Shown here one piece after another: positions 7,218 through 15,824 of a stretch of 64,000 nt of DNA. This DNA is from Listeria booriae (GTDB lineage Bacteria; Bacillota; Bacilli; Lactobacillales; Listeriaceae). The DNA lies in NCBI RefSeq assembly GCF_000766865.1, contig NZ_JNFA01000028.1, positions 151,133-215,132 on the forward strand. The letters run 5' to 3'. The translations under genes and the position numbers were made by a program. The notes under the pieces were generated by a model. That model was not told the DNA's origin. It did not search any database and was given only the letters and a program-made list of their open reading frames with translations. Each line of letters opens with the position of its first letter. The first letter of the stretch is position 1.

Positions 7218-8531
7218 ATGGAGAAAATTTTACAAGGGATAGTTTTAGGTGGAGTTGAAATTGTTGCGCTAGTAATTGGTATACAAATAATTAGTAGAAT
7301 TAGTTTTTCATGGAAGCTAAGGATGTATGTAATAGGATTTTTAATGTTAACTGCAATACCAATATATTTTTATATGTTACCGAAAGGTTTACAGTATCTT
7401 TCTGTAATATACATGATGTTAGTAGTTCTAGTTATCCTTTTTATACAAACCAAAAAAGTAAGGCTACCTCTAATTACAATATTTGTTACATTTATTTGTA
7501 TGGTCATCTCAGATGCAATAGCTAGCAATATGACATTAGGTTTCGGAGAACTCATTAATCATAAGTTTCCAAGTTATGGTTGGCTTACAATAGTTCTCTA
7601 TACTTGTTGTATAGCTTTACTGTTGAAAATTATTGATATTATAATGAATAGAAACTACAGAGAATCAATATTCCAAGGTAAGTACTTATCGTTGATACTG
7701 GTAGTTAGTGCTACGACAATTTTATTATTTTATTTGTATATCTGGCAAGGGGCAAAATTAAATTTTCCAGACAATATAATTAGAATGAATGCTATAGTTT
7801 TTATTGCCTATGCTTTAGTAATGATAATAGTTTTAGCTATCATTGTTAAGAATGCTGTTAGAAGTGCCAAAGTCGAAGCGCAAGCTCTCCAAATGCGGCA
7901 ACTTCAGGAATATGTTGGTGCGCTGGAAGCTTTGCAGAAAGATGTTCGTGTTTTTAGGCATGATTATGTTAATATTTTATCGGGGATTAATGGGTTTATC
8001 ACGAATGAAGATATGGACGGGTTGCGGGTTTATTTTAGGACGAAGGTCATTCCGATGAACTCGGATATGGAAGTCAATATTTCGAAACTGGCGACTTTAC
8101 ATAACTTAGAAGTAGTTGAATTGAAGGGCTTGTTTGCGACGAAATTGATTCGGGCGCAGGAGCTTGGTGTGAATGCACAGGTGGAGGTTTATAAGAAAAT
8201 CGACCAGATAAATATGGATAGTATTGATTTGTGTCGCGCAGTGGGAATTTTATTGGATAACGCGATTGAGGCAGTTATGGGAACGGAAGATCCGACAATT
8301 CGCGTTGCAATTATTCAGAAAAAAGATGCGATTGTACTTGTTTTTGCTAATAATTTACCGGAGGATTCGCCGCCTGTTCATCAGTTCTTTGATGAAGGTT
8401 TTTCGACGAAGGGTGAGAATCGCGGGCTTGGTTTGTCAACTTTGAAAAAGACGTTGAAGAAATATCCGAATGTATCTCTAGACACGAAAGTAACGCAACT
8501 TGGGTTCGTGCAGGAACTTGAAATCGGCTAA
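7218..8531 (+). CDS. agrC: AgrC: complete autoinducing-peptide sensor histidine kinase
   Basis: This 437-residue protein has six or so membrane helices through about residue 215, a LQYLS motif, and FRHDYVNI with His248. Its ATPase domain is complete: LLDNAIEA with Asn348, FSTKG and GLGL at 403-406. It has every element that is split among the receptors at 181-4831, and is closest to receptor 2 in the ATPase domain. The start ATG has AGGAGG upstream. It is followed by agrA after 18 bases and should sense the peptide made by agrB/agrD. It could also act as an ATPase donor for the truncated receptors if they heterodimerise. Confidence 0.95.
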   Translation: MEKILQGIVLGGVEIVALVIGIQIISRISFSWKLRMYVIGFLMLTAIPIYFYMLPKGLQYLSVIYMMLVVLVILFIQTKKVRLPLITIFVTFICMVISDAIASNMTLGFGELINHKFPSYGWLTIVLYTCCIALLLKIIDIIMNRNYRESIFQGKYLSLILVVSATTILLFYLYIWQGAKLNFPDNIIRMNAIVFIAYALVMIIVLAIIVKNAVRSAKVEAQALQMRQLQEYVGALEALQKDVRVFRHDYVNILSGINGFITNEDMDGLRVYFRTKVIPMNSDMEVNISKLATLHNLEVVELKGLFATKLIRAQELGVNAQVEVYKKIDQINMDSIDLCRAVGILLDNAIEAVMGTEDPTIRVAIIQKKDAIVLVFANNLPEDSPPVHQFFDEGFSTKGENRGLGLSTLKKTLKKYPNVSLDTKVTQLGFVQELEIG

Positions 8532-8549
8532 CTTGGAGAGGGTGAGGAG

Positions 8550-9314
8550 ATGATTGAGGTTTTTATCTGTGAGGATGAAGATAACCAAAGAGCAGAAATT
8601 GTGAAATATGTCGAAAGCTACATCATGATTGAAGAGTTTGACATGCAACTTGCTTTGGCCACAGGTGATCCTGAAGAACTATTATCCTACGTGCAATTGA
8701 GCGGCGAGGGTATGGGACTTTACTTTTTAGATGTAGACTTGAAACATGCGCATTTGGATGGTTTATCTTTAGCGCAACAAATTCGAGAATACGATCCTAG
8801 AGGGTTTATCGTTTTTATCACAACACATGCGGAACTGAGTTACCTCACTTTTACGTACAAAGTAGAAGCGATGGATTATATTATCAAGGACGATTTCGAC
8901 AAAGTGCGCAATCGGATTTTTGATTGTTTGAAAAGTGTTGAAGAAAGAGTGAGCCGGGAACGCAAAGATGTCGGGAAATTTTTTACGTTTCGTTCTGGTG
9001 AAAAAGTGGTGCATGAATTGTATGACGACATTTTGTTTTTGGAAACAACGGGAAATGCGCGTCGTGTTACGTTGCACGGGAAGGAACGGCAACTCGAATT
9101 TTATGGTAGCTTGAAAGATTTGGATGAGCAGTTTGATGAGGACTATTTTTTCAGAACGCATAAGTCGTTTATTGTGAATCTGGATAGAATAAAAGTAGTT
9201 GATTTTAAAACGCGGACAATTACGATGGTGAATGGCGCGGAATGTTTGGTTTCTATGCGTAAAGTGAAGGAATTGAAAGAGCGGATTAGCCAGCGTAAGG
9301 AAAGTGAAGCATAA
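8550..9314 (+). CDS. agrA: AgrA: LytTR response regulator of the agr system
   Basis: This 254-residue protein has a receiver domain with EDED at 8-11, phosphoacceptor Asp61 in YFLDVDL, the TTH switch and YIIKDD, then a LytTR domain with RTHKSFIVN and a final lysine/arginine-rich helix. AgrA activates agr promoters by binding paired repeats about 21 bp apart; candidate repeats lie at 5652-5681. The ATG follows GGTGAGGAG. It ends before a strong bidirectional terminator shared with clpP. Confidence 0.94.
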   Translation: MIEVFICEDEDNQRAEIVKYVESYIMIEEFDMQLALATGDPEELLSYVQLSGEGMGLYFLDVDLKHAHLDGLSLAQQIREYDPRGFIVFITTHAELSYLTFTYKVEAMDYIIKDDFDKVRNRIFDCLKSVEERVSRERKDVGKFFTFRSGEKVVHELYDDILFLETTGNARRVTLHGKERQLEFYGSLKDLDEQFDEDYFFRTHKSFIVNLDRIKVVDFKTRTITMVNGAECLVSMRKVKELKERISQRKESEA

Positions 9315-9316
9315 AT

Positions 9317-9363
9317 AAAACTCCCGTATTGTCTCTTAAGTACAGAGATGATACGGGAGTTTT
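9317..9363. terminator. Bidirectional terminator between agrA and clpP
   Basis: AAACTCCCGTAT (9318-9329) is fully complementary to ATACGGGAGTTT (9351-9362), with T runs on both strands, so it can end both converging transcripts. Confidence 0.88.
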
Positions 9364-9368
9364 GTTGC

Positions 9369-9962
9369 TTATTTCAAGCCAGCTTTATTTACTACGATGT
9401 CATCAATTAGGCCGTATTCTTTCGCTTCGGCAGCCGTCATGAAGTTGTCGCGATCTGTGTCACGAGCAATGACTTCAATAGGTTGGCCAGTGCGTTCCGC
9501 CATAATTGTGTTCATGCGTTCTTTAATTTTTAGAATGTGGCGAGCAGCGATTTCGATTTCAGTCGCTTGACCTTGCGCACCGCCAAGTGGTTGGTGAATC
9601 ATGATTTCTGCGTTTGGAAGCGCAAAACGTTTGCCTTCTGCACCAGCTGTTAATAGGAATGATCCCATAGAAGCAGCCATACCCATTGCAATCGTTTGAA
9701 CGTCCGCTTTCACGAAGTTCATTGTGTCGTAAATCGCCATACCCGCGGAAATACTTCCACCTGGTGAATTGATGTAAAGGAAAATATCTTTCTCTGGATC
9801 TTGCGCATCAAGGAATAACAATTGCGACACGATAGAATTCGCTACGTTATCGTCGATTGCACTACCTAACATAATGATGCGGTCCTTAAGTAAGCGGGAA
9901 TAAATGTCATAAGCACGTTCCCCACGACTTGTTTGCTCGATTACTGTTGGAATTAAATTCAT
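9369..9962 (-). CDS. clpP: ATP-dependent Clp protease proteolytic subunit
   Basis: This 197-residue peptidase carries the full catalytic triad at the usual positions: Ser98 in GMAASMG, His123 in MIHQPLGG and Asp172 in TDRDNF. ClpP forms a tetradecameric barrel and works with ClpX, ClpC or ClpE. The N terminus [20 protein letters not shown] is typical. The start has CAGGAGGCG upstream. It is monocistronic, with a CtsR-controlled promoter upstream and a shared terminator downstream. Confidence 0.98.
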   Translation of the reverse strand: MNLIPTVIEQTSRGERAYDIYSRLLKDRIIMLGSAIDDNVANSIVSQLLFLDAQDPEKDIFLYINSPGGSISAGMAIYDTMNFVKADVQTIAMGMAASMGSFLLTAGAEGKRFALPNAEIMIHQPLGGAQGQATEIEIAARHILKIKERMNTIMAERTGQPIEVIARDTDRDNFMTAAEAKEYGLIDDIVVNKAGLK

Positions 9963-10042
9963 AATTAAAACGCCTCCTGTTTACCTAATTTCATTGAAAA
10001 AAGCCTAACTCTTTAGCTTTTTGTTGCCTACTTGATGCTTCT

Positions 10043-10072
10043 ATATTACACGAATGGTCAAACAAGGTCAAA
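10043..10072 (-). promoter_or_regulatory. CtsR box overlapping the clpP promoter
   Basis: GGTCAAACAAGGTCAAA at 10056-10072 is an exact tandem heptamer CtsR operator. On the minus strand TTGACC (10071-10066) and TAATAT (10048-10043), 17 bp apart, form the promoter, so the -35 lies inside the operator. This predicts heat/stress induction of clpP by CtsR release. Confidence 0.9.
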
Positions 10073-10109
10073 CGAAAGGCTCGCACAAAAATTGCCTGTA
10101 AGATAAAGC

Positions 10110-10138
10110 TTGTATAATTGGGCTTTTTCCGCTATAAT
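10110..10138 (+). promoter_or_regulatory. Promoter of tRNA-Arg
   Basis: TTGTAT (10110-10115), 17 bp, TATAAT (10133-10138), placing the start about 20 bases before the tRNA. Another TATAAT lies at 10113-10118 with a poor -35. Confidence 0.6.
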
Positions 10139-10164
10139 TATTGTTTGTGAGTGTCAATTAACTC

Positions 10165-10236
10165 GCCCTCGTGGTGCAAAGGATAGCACGTGAGATTCCG
10201 GTTCTTAAAATGGGGGTTCGATTCCCTCCGAGGGCA
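10165..10236 (+). tRNA. tRNA-Arg (anticodon CCG)
   Basis: The cloverleaf folds by eye. The acceptor stem GCCCTCG pairs with CGAGGGC (10229-10235), with discriminator A. The D stem is GTGC/GCAC and the anticodon stem TGAGA/TCTTA. The loop TTCCGGT places CCG at 34-36, reading codon CGG. The T arm is GGGGG-TTCGATT-CCCTC. CCA is not encoded. It reads the rare Arg codon CGG. Confidence 0.93.
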
Positions 10237-10253
10237 TAAATAAGTAAATGAAG

Positions 10254-10317
10254 AAGTCGTTAAACTGTGGGTAACTTGTTGGTATGGCAAGGGTTACGAG
10301 TGGTTTAACGACTTTTT
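10254..10317 (+). terminator. Terminator after tRNA-Arg
   Basis: AAGTCGTTAAAC (10254-10265) pairs fully with GTTTAACGACTT (10303-10314), with an additional inner GTAAC/GTTAC stem, followed by a T run. Confidence 0.8.
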
Positions 10318-10417
10318 GTTTTGCATAGTATTGCGAGGGTTTTTCAATCTTCCTCGAAACCATTTGTACCTTTTTCATTTTTGTTATAAAATCAATGTAA
10401 CAAAACGAGGTGAACGC

Positions 10418-10828
10418 ATGAGCAAAAAAGTTCTAATACTAGCATCAATAATACTAATACCCGCCATTGCCTATCTCATCTATAAAATAAACTTCGAAAA
10501 TCCTGGCTACGCGTGGTTGGGTGGTAATGATAAGTGGAAAGCGGAGTATCGCATATCAAGAACCTCTGCCAATGAGATGTATTCAGGAGAATTATGTTGG
10601 GTTGGCGAACCAAGCGAGAAACAAAATCTATACATATCGCATATCGACACGTTCTTCGACGGAAACAAAATCGACGTATCAGAAATAAACAACAAACTCT
10701 ACGAAAACATGCCATTCGCTGAGTTCCAGCAAAATGTAAAAAAGGACACGGCAATCAAAATAATTATTTATGGAACAAATGGCAGCAGGAAGTTCACAGA
10801 AGAACTATCGCTGCCAATAGAAAATTAA
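10418..10828 (+). CDS. Small membrane-anchored protein of unknown function
   Basis: This 136-residue protein has one N-terminal hydrophobic segment (about residues 5-23, LILASIILIPAIAYLIY) without a lipobox. An extracellular polar domain rich in aromatic and charged residues follows. It was not recognised. The ATG at 10418 is chosen because GAGGTGA lies six bases upstream; longer in-frame versions back to 10316 would run into the tRNA terminator. It stands alone between two terminators, just after the tRNA gene, a common site of strain-specific insertion. Confidence 0.7.
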   Translation: MSKKVLILASIILIPAIAYLIYKINFENPGYAWLGGNDKWKAEYRISRTSANEMYSGELCWVGEPSEKQNLYISHIDTFFDGNKIDVSEINNKLYENMPFAEFQQNVKKDTAIKIIIYGTNGSRKFTEELSLPIEN

Positions 10829-10874
10829 AAGCAACCATCCAAAACCACTTATCTGGCGCGATGATTGCTTTTTT
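10828..10874 (+). terminator. Terminator after the small membrane protein
   Basis: GCAACCATC pairs with GATGATTGC with one mismatch and is followed by TTTTTT. Confidence 0.65.
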
Positions 10875-10904
10875 GCTATGATAAATTGCGAAAGAGGTGA
10901 GGTC

Positions 10905-11777
10905 ATGAAATTAGGCTATGCATGTATTAATATGTCAATGCCATCGAAGTTCAAATCGTGTCGGCTGAAAACGGTGGAGGAGCAAGGGCTTGGAAAGGTC
11001 AAGGAGATTGCTGTACATAATTTAGCGGAAGTCATTCGCGTCCTAGAGTGGGATATCGCGCATGACATTTACTTTTTCCGGATGTCGAGTGATCTGATTC
11101 CTTTTGCGTCGCATCCGATTATGACGTGGGAGTGGCAACGGGATGCGGATATTTTGGCGTTAACTGCTGAAATTAGTCGGTTGCGGGAGCTTCACGATAT
11201 GCGGTTGTCGATGCACCCAGGGCAATACACGATTATTAATTCGCCGCGCGAGGATGTTGTGGAGAAGGCGATTGCGGAGCTGACGTATCATCAGCAACTT
11301 CTGGATTTAGTCGGAGGCACGGACATGATTTTGCATATTGGTGGTGCTTATGGAGACAAAAAATCAGCAAGTGAGCGCTTTATTCAGGCGTATAACGGCT
11401 TATCAGAGGATATTCAGCGGCTTTTACGGCTGGAAAATGACGACAAGACATATACGGCGATGGATGTGCTGGGAATTGCCAAGGCAACAGGCGCAACGGT
11501 TTGCTTTGATATTCATCATCATATTTGTAATCATGAACCGGACGCGGACGTGACGCAAATTGTGACGGATGTCTTCAAAACGTGGAAAACGACGCCAAAA
11601 ATGCATATTAGTTCTGGAAAAACTGGGCCAACAGATCGGTCGCATCATGATTTGATTCACGAAACTGATTTTCAGTATTTAATGGGCTTGCTTGCTGGTC
11701 GGGATGCGGATATTATGTTTGAGGCGAAGCAAAAGGAGCGGTCGGTTTTAACATTGCGGGAGACGTTGAAGTGGTAG
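10905..11777 (+). CDS. uvsE: UV DNA damage endonuclease (UvdE/UvsE family)
   Basis: This 290-residue TIM-barrel protein opens with KLGYACINM and carries metal-site motifs of the family: SMHPGQYT, HIGG, FDIHHH and a late HISSGK. UvdE nicks DNA 5' to cyclobutane dimers, 6-4 products and some other lesions, starting an alternative excision repair. The ATG at 10905 is preferred because AGAGGTGAGG directly precedes it; an in-frame ATG at 10878 lacks a site and lies at the end of a terminator. The next gene (TetR) starts 59 bases downstream. Confidence 0.93.
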   Translation: MKLGYACINMSMPSKFKSCRLKTVEEQGLGKVKEIAVHNLAEVIRVLEWDIAHDIYFFRMSSDLIPFASHPIMTWEWQRDADILALTAEISRLRELHDMRLSMHPGQYTIINSPREDVVEKAIAELTYHQQLLDLVGGTDMILHIGGAYGDKKSASERFIQAYNGLSEDIQRLLRLENDDKTYTAMDVLGIAKATGATVCFDIHHHICNHEPDADVTQIVTDVFKTWKTTPKMHISSGKTGPTDRSHHDLIHETDFQYLMGLLAGRDADIMFEAKQKERSVLTLRETLKW

Positions 11778-11836
11778 TTTACGTATGGAGAAAGTCGTGA
11801 TAAAATGAGGTGAATTGAGTGTTGGAGGTGGTAGCG

Positions 11837-12439
11837 ATGAAGAAGAGGACCCGTGCGGAGGAACTGATTTTTACGCGTAATAAAATTTTGACAACGGCTC
11901 GAGATCTTTTCATGGAGAAGGGCTATCGTTCGGTTTCTACTCGGGACATTGCGGCCAAGTGCCAGATGACGCAACCCGCGCTATATCACCATTTTAAAGA
12001 TAAGGAAACGTTATACGTGGAGGTTGTTCGGCAGTTGACGATTGAAATCCAATCGGACATGATACCTATCGAAAAAGCAGATACTTCACCACAAATACAG
12101 CTAAAATCGATGCTGACCATGCTTATCGAAAACCATCCAACGAACATTTTATTGATGATTCACGATATCCTGAACGAACTGAGCCCAGAAAATCAATTTC
12201 TCATGTTCAAACTCTGGCAGACAACGTATTTAGAGCCGTTTAATCGTGTTTTTAAAACGATTTCGGATAAAGGAATGCTTCGAGATGGTATTACAAGTGA
12301 AACAGCGGCGCGTTATTGTTTGTCAACGATTAGTCCGATTTTTGCTACGGATAGCCCATTTCGCCAAGGTTCTATGTCGGATCGGCTAGACGAGTTAATC
12401 GATTTTATGATGTTTGGTATTTGTAAAAAAGAGGTATAA
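11837..12439 (+). CDS. TetR-family transcriptional regulator
   Basis: This 200-residue protein has an N-terminal TetR helix-turn-helix at about 12-58 (ILTTARDLFMEKGYRSVSTRDIA..CQMTQPALYHHFKDKETLY) and an all-helical ligand-binding domain. The start at 11837 follows GGAGGTGG; a GTG at 11819 is an alternative six codons upstream. It lies just upstream of an MMPL exporter, the usual arrangement for an efflux repressor. A palindrome between the two genes is a candidate operator. Confidence 0.9.
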   Translation: MKKRTRAEELIFTRNKILTTARDLFMEKGYRSVSTRDIAAKCQMTQPALYHHFKDKETLYVEVVRQLTIEIQSDMIPIEKADTSPQIQLKSMLTMLIENHPTNILLMIHDILNELSPENQFLMFKLWQTTYLEPFNRVFKTISDKGMLRDGITSETAARYCLSTISPIFATDSPFRQGSMSDRLDELIDFMMFGICKKEV

Positions 12440-12483
12440 TTCAAGTGTCTCTTTTTTTAAATAAATATTTATCGAGTGATAAA
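12435..12483 (+). promoter_or_regulatory. Promoter and candidate TetR operator of the MMPL gene
   Basis: TATAAT at 12435-12440 overlaps the end of tetR (weak -35 TTTGGT, 16 bp spacer). Downstream lie two perfect dyads, ATAAATATTTAT (12461-12472) and TTTATC-GAGT-GATAAA (12468-12483). A repressor on the second would block elongation or initiation. Confidence 0.5.
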
Positions 12484-12507
12484 CGAAAATTTTAGGGGGG
12501 AATGAAA

Positions 12508-14715
12508 ATGAGTAACTCGATTTTCAGTAAAATTGCCAATGCGGTTGGCGGGAAGAAAGGTCGGTTTATAACGCTGGCCATCTGGATTTTGCTAGTTATT
12601 GCTTTACAATTATTTTTACCAAAAGCTGCGGATTATAAAGATGATGCGGCGCCAGACCTTGCGGCATCGGAGCCTTCTGTTGTAGCGCAAAAAGTGATGG
12701 ATGAACAGTTTCCATCTGGTGAAGGCACGCCAGCTCTGATTACTTGGTATCGTAGCAATGGACTTACGAACGCTGACTTAGCGCAGATTCAGCAATTTTC
12801 GAAGGAGTTAGAACAGAATCCGATAAAACATCAAAAAACAGCAGTTCCTTATGACAAAATGCCGCTTCCAGTGTTGAAACAGCAAGTCTCAGAGGACGGG
12901 ACAACATTTATTCAAACGGTATTAATGGATTCATCGGCAACTTCTGATCAATTAAAAGACAGTTTTACGGAGCTGGAAAAAACGGCAAATGCGACTTTTT
13001 CAGACAAGCCGTTTAAACAAGATGTGGCAAGTAAAGACACATTGGTAGCGCGGACAACAGGGCCTGCGGGGATTAGTGTGGATGCGACAGAACTGTTCAG
13101 TGACGCGGATGTATCCTTGCTCATTGGAACGGTATTACTTGTCTTGGTCTTCTTATTAGTTATTTATCGCTCGCCGATATTAGCGCTGATTCCACTTATC
13201 GCAGTCGGTTTCGCGTATCTCGCAGTGACGCCGATTCTAGGATTACTCGGTCAAGAAGGCATTATCACATACGGTTCACAAGGACTCTCGATTATGACCG
13301 TACTTCTGTTTGGTGCTGGGACGGATTACTGCTTATTCCTCATCGCCAGATTCCGAAGCCAACTTCATCATGACGAAAATCGCTACACCGCATTCAAAAA
13401 AGCTTTTGGAAACACTGCTGGGGCAATCGCTTTGAGCGGATTTACCGTGATGGCAGCACTTCTCATCCTACTTGTCGCCAAATACGGTTCGATTCATAAT
13501 TTTGCGGTACCGTTTAGTTTATCTATTTTAATCATGATGATTTCATCCTTAACACTAGTGCCAGCATTACTTGGCATCTTCGGGCGCATCTCATTCTGGC
13601 CTTTCGTACCAAGAACCGAAGCTATGGCCAAAGAACATGCCACCAAAAAAGGCAAAAAGGTCAAAATTCACCGCGAAAACCGATTTTGGCACCGTGTTGG
13701 TGAAATTTCAGCGCACCATCCAATCAAGACATTTGTCATCACGCTCCTCATTTTAGGCGGATGTGCCTTGTTCGCAACACAAGTCAAATACACATATGAC
13801 ACACTATCCACTTTTCCAAAAGATATGCCGTCGCGCGAAGGTTTTACACTAATTAGCGACCACTTCGGCGCCGGGCAATTAGCACCAATGAATCTCATCG
13901 TCAAAACAAACGGCGAAAAAACAGCGATGCGTGAAAATCTGCAAAAAACAGATGGCATCGAAACCGTCTCGGTAGGCGTTCCAAGCACGAAAAACCGGGA
14001 TTATACCATGTACACCATCCAGCTTACAGACAATCCGTACAGCAACGCCGCCATGGACCTTATCCCAGATATCCGCGACACCGCGCAAACTACCATGTCA
14101 GATGCAGGCTTGTCCAAAAACAATGTCTGGATTGCCGGACAAACAGCGACACAATACGATTCGCGTGCTGTAACAAAAGACGACGAAGCATTAATCATCC
14201 CGCTTGTCATCGGCCTCATCGCCTTGCTACTACTCGCATACTTGCGTTCCATTACAGCGATGGTCTATCTCGTGGCAACCGTCCTGCTATCCTTCTTTAG
14301 CGCACTCGGATTAGGCTGGGTCATCATTCACTACATCATGGGCACCGAAGCAATCGCAGGCCTCATACCAATTTACGCATTCGTGTTCATCGTCGCACTC
14401 GGCGAAGACTACAATATTTTCATGATCTCAAGCATTTGGAAGAAAAGTCGCGAGCTTCCATTGCGCGAAGCAATCGCAGAAGGCGTCGGCCAAACCGGTG
14501 GAGTCATCACATCCGCAGGTCTCATACTAGCAGGAACATTCGCCGTCCTAACGACGCTTCCAATCCAACTGCTCGTCCAATTCGGCCTCATCACAGCAAT
14601 CGGCGTCCTACTCGACACGTTCATCGTCCGCCCATTCCTCGTTCCAGCCATCACCATGCTATTCGGCAAATGGGCATTTTGGCCAGGCAAAGGACATAAT
14701 CAAGAGCATAAATAA
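12508..14715 (+). CDS. MMPL-family membrane exporter
   Basis: This protein of about 735 residues has the RND-like MMPL duplication: one helix (about 18-38), a large extracellular loop, five or six helices, then a second helix, loop and helix bundle. Characteristic GxxxDYxxF motifs occur in both halves (GAGTDYCLFLIARFR and LGEDYNIFMISS), the proton-relay positions of the family. Substrates may be lipids or drugs. The ATG at 12508 fits the GGGGGG site better than the ATG at 12502, which is only one base from it. It is probably controlled by the upstream TetR protein. Confidence 0.9.
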   Translation: MSNSIFSKIANAVGGKKGRFITLAIWILLVIALQLFLPKAADYKDDAAPDLAASEPSVVAQKVMDEQFPSGEGTPALITWYRSNGLTNADLAQIQQFSKELEQNPIKHQKTAVPYDKMPLPVLKQQVSEDGTTFIQTVLMDSSATSDQLKDSFTELEKTANATFSDKPFKQDVASKDTLVARTTGPAGISVDATELFSDADVSLLIGTVLLVLVFLLVIYRSPILALIPLIAVGFAYLAVTPILGLLGQEGIITYGSQGLSIMTVLLFGAGTDYCLFLIARFRSQLHHDENRYTAFKKAFGNTAGAIALSGFTVMAALLILLVAKYGSIHNFAVPFSLSILIMMISSLTLVPALLGIFGRISFWPFVPRTEAMAKEHATKKGKKVKIHRENRFWHRVGEISAHHPIKTFVITLLILGGCALFATQVKYTYDTLSTFPKDMPSREGFTLISDHFGAGQLAPMNLIVKTNGEKTAMRENLQKTDGIETVSVGVPSTKNRDYTMYTIQLTDNPYSNAAMDLIPDIRDTAQTTMSDAGLSKNNVWIAGQTATQYDSRAVTKDDEALIIPLVIGLIALLLLAYLRSITAMVYLVATVLLSFFSALGLGWVIIHYIMGTEAIAGLIPIYAFVFIVALGEDYNIFMISSIWKKSRELPLREAIAEGVGQTGGVITSAGLILAGTFAVLTTLPIQLLVQFGLITAIGVLLDTFIVRPFLVPAITMLFGKWAFWPGKGHNQEHK

Positions 14716-14722
14716 AAAAGGC

Positions 14723-14750
14723 TTGTATCCCCATAAAAAAAGTATATAAT
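14723..14750 (+). promoter_or_regulatory. Promoter of the dipeptidase gene
   Basis: TTGTAT (14723-14728), 16 bp, TATAAT (14745-14750), 30 bases upstream of the start. Confidence 0.55.
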
Positions 14751-14779
14751 GGAGATATTGAAAAACGGAGGTGGGCATA

Positions 14780-15712
14780 ATGATGAACATCGTGGATATG
14801 CACTGCGACGCACTTTACAAGTTACAAGCAGGCGTTGGGAAAGTTACATTTCAAGATTCCGAGGAACTAGATGTGAACTTCGAAAAAATGATTGCCGGCG
14901 GCGTGAAAATGCAGGCCTTCGCTATTTTTTTAGATCCAACAACACCAGTAGAACAGAAATGGAAAAAAGCAATCGAACAAGTCAATATTTATAAACAACA
15001 TATTCTGCATCGCAATGGCGTAATCAAGCCACTTCGCCAATGGTCAGACGTCGCGCTCGTTCCAGAAGAGAAAATCGCGGCATTCCTAACATTGGAAAGC
15101 GTAGAGCCAATCGGCACAGACTTACGAAAGCTAGACCAAATGCTCGATTACGGCGTACTATCTGTTGGCTTAACTTGGAATAACGCCAATTTAGCGGCAG
15201 ACGGCATCGAAGAATCACGCGGAGCAGGTTTGACCGACTTTGGAAAAGCGATTGTTGCCAAACTCAATGACCGCAAAGTTTTTACCGACGTATCGCATTT
15301 AAGCGAGAAAGCGTTTTGGGACGTGATGGAACTAGCGGATTATCCGATTGCGAGCCATTCTAACGCCAAGGCAATTTGCCCGCATCATCGCAATTTATCG
15401 GACGAACAAATCAAGGCGCTACTTGAAAAAGATGCAATGATTCACCTTGTTTTTTATCCGTTGTTCACGAAGGAGACGGCAGACACTGTTTATATAGAAG
15501 ATTTGATTGCGCATATCAAACATATTTGCGACCTTGGTGGCGTGAAAAACATCGGTTTTGGCTCGGATTTCGACGGCATTCCATATCATATAGAAGGTTT
15601 GGAAGATTGCTCGAAATACCCAACACTCATTACCGAATTACGAAAACACTTCACAGAACAAGAAATCAAAGGTTTTTGCTACGATAATTTTGTTAATCAC
15701 TTACCTAAATAA
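14780..15712 (+). CDS. Membrane-dipeptidase-family (M19) zinc dipeptidase
   Basis: This 310-residue protein matches the renal dipeptidase fold: DMHCD near the N terminus (first metal His and Asp), [10 protein letters not shown] with the bridging Glu, SHSNA, and GFGSDFDG near the C terminus. No signal peptide is present, so it is cytoplasmic. It hydrolyses dipeptides, possibly including D-amino-acid forms. The start could be the ATG at 14780 or 14783; an upstream GTG at 14771 overlaps the GGAGGTGG site and is rejected. It is monocistronic between its own promoter and terminator. Confidence 0.92.
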   Translation: MMNIVDMHCDALYKLQAGVGKVTFQDSEELDVNFEKMIAGGVKMQAFAIFLDPTTPVEQKWKKAIEQVNIYKQHILHRNGVIKPLRQWSDVALVPEEKIAAFLTLESVEPIGTDLRKLDQMLDYGVLSVGLTWNNANLAADGIEESRGAGLTDFGKAIVAKLNDRKVFTDVSHLSEKAFWDVMELADYPIASHSNAKAICPHHRNLSDEQIKALLEKDAMIHLVFYPLFTKETADTVYIEDLIAHIKHICDLGGVKNIGFGSDFDGIPYHIEGLEDCSKYPTLITELRKHFTEQEIKGFCYDNFVNHLPK

Positions 15713-15718
15713 AAATGG

Positions 15719-15749
15719 GCACTTCTCTGAATTTTGGAGAGGTGCTTTA
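15719..15749 (+). terminator. Terminator after the dipeptidase gene
   Basis: GCACTTCTCT (15719-15728) pairs with GGAGAGGTGC (15736-15745), including G-U pairs, and is followed by TTTAATTT. Confidence 0.7.
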
Positions 15750-15824
15750 ATTTGGGTCTTTTGAACTTGGGGTGTCGTGTTATAATAGAAGAGACGAGTA
15801 CGTAAAAACTAGGAGGAGTAATCC

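Noticed and set aside
10854..10869. Sigma-54-like TGGCGCG-N4-TTGCT upstream of uvsE
   Set aside because: It matches the consensus at all but one position, but it is made of the right arm of a terminator stem, and uvsE is not a known sigma-54 target.
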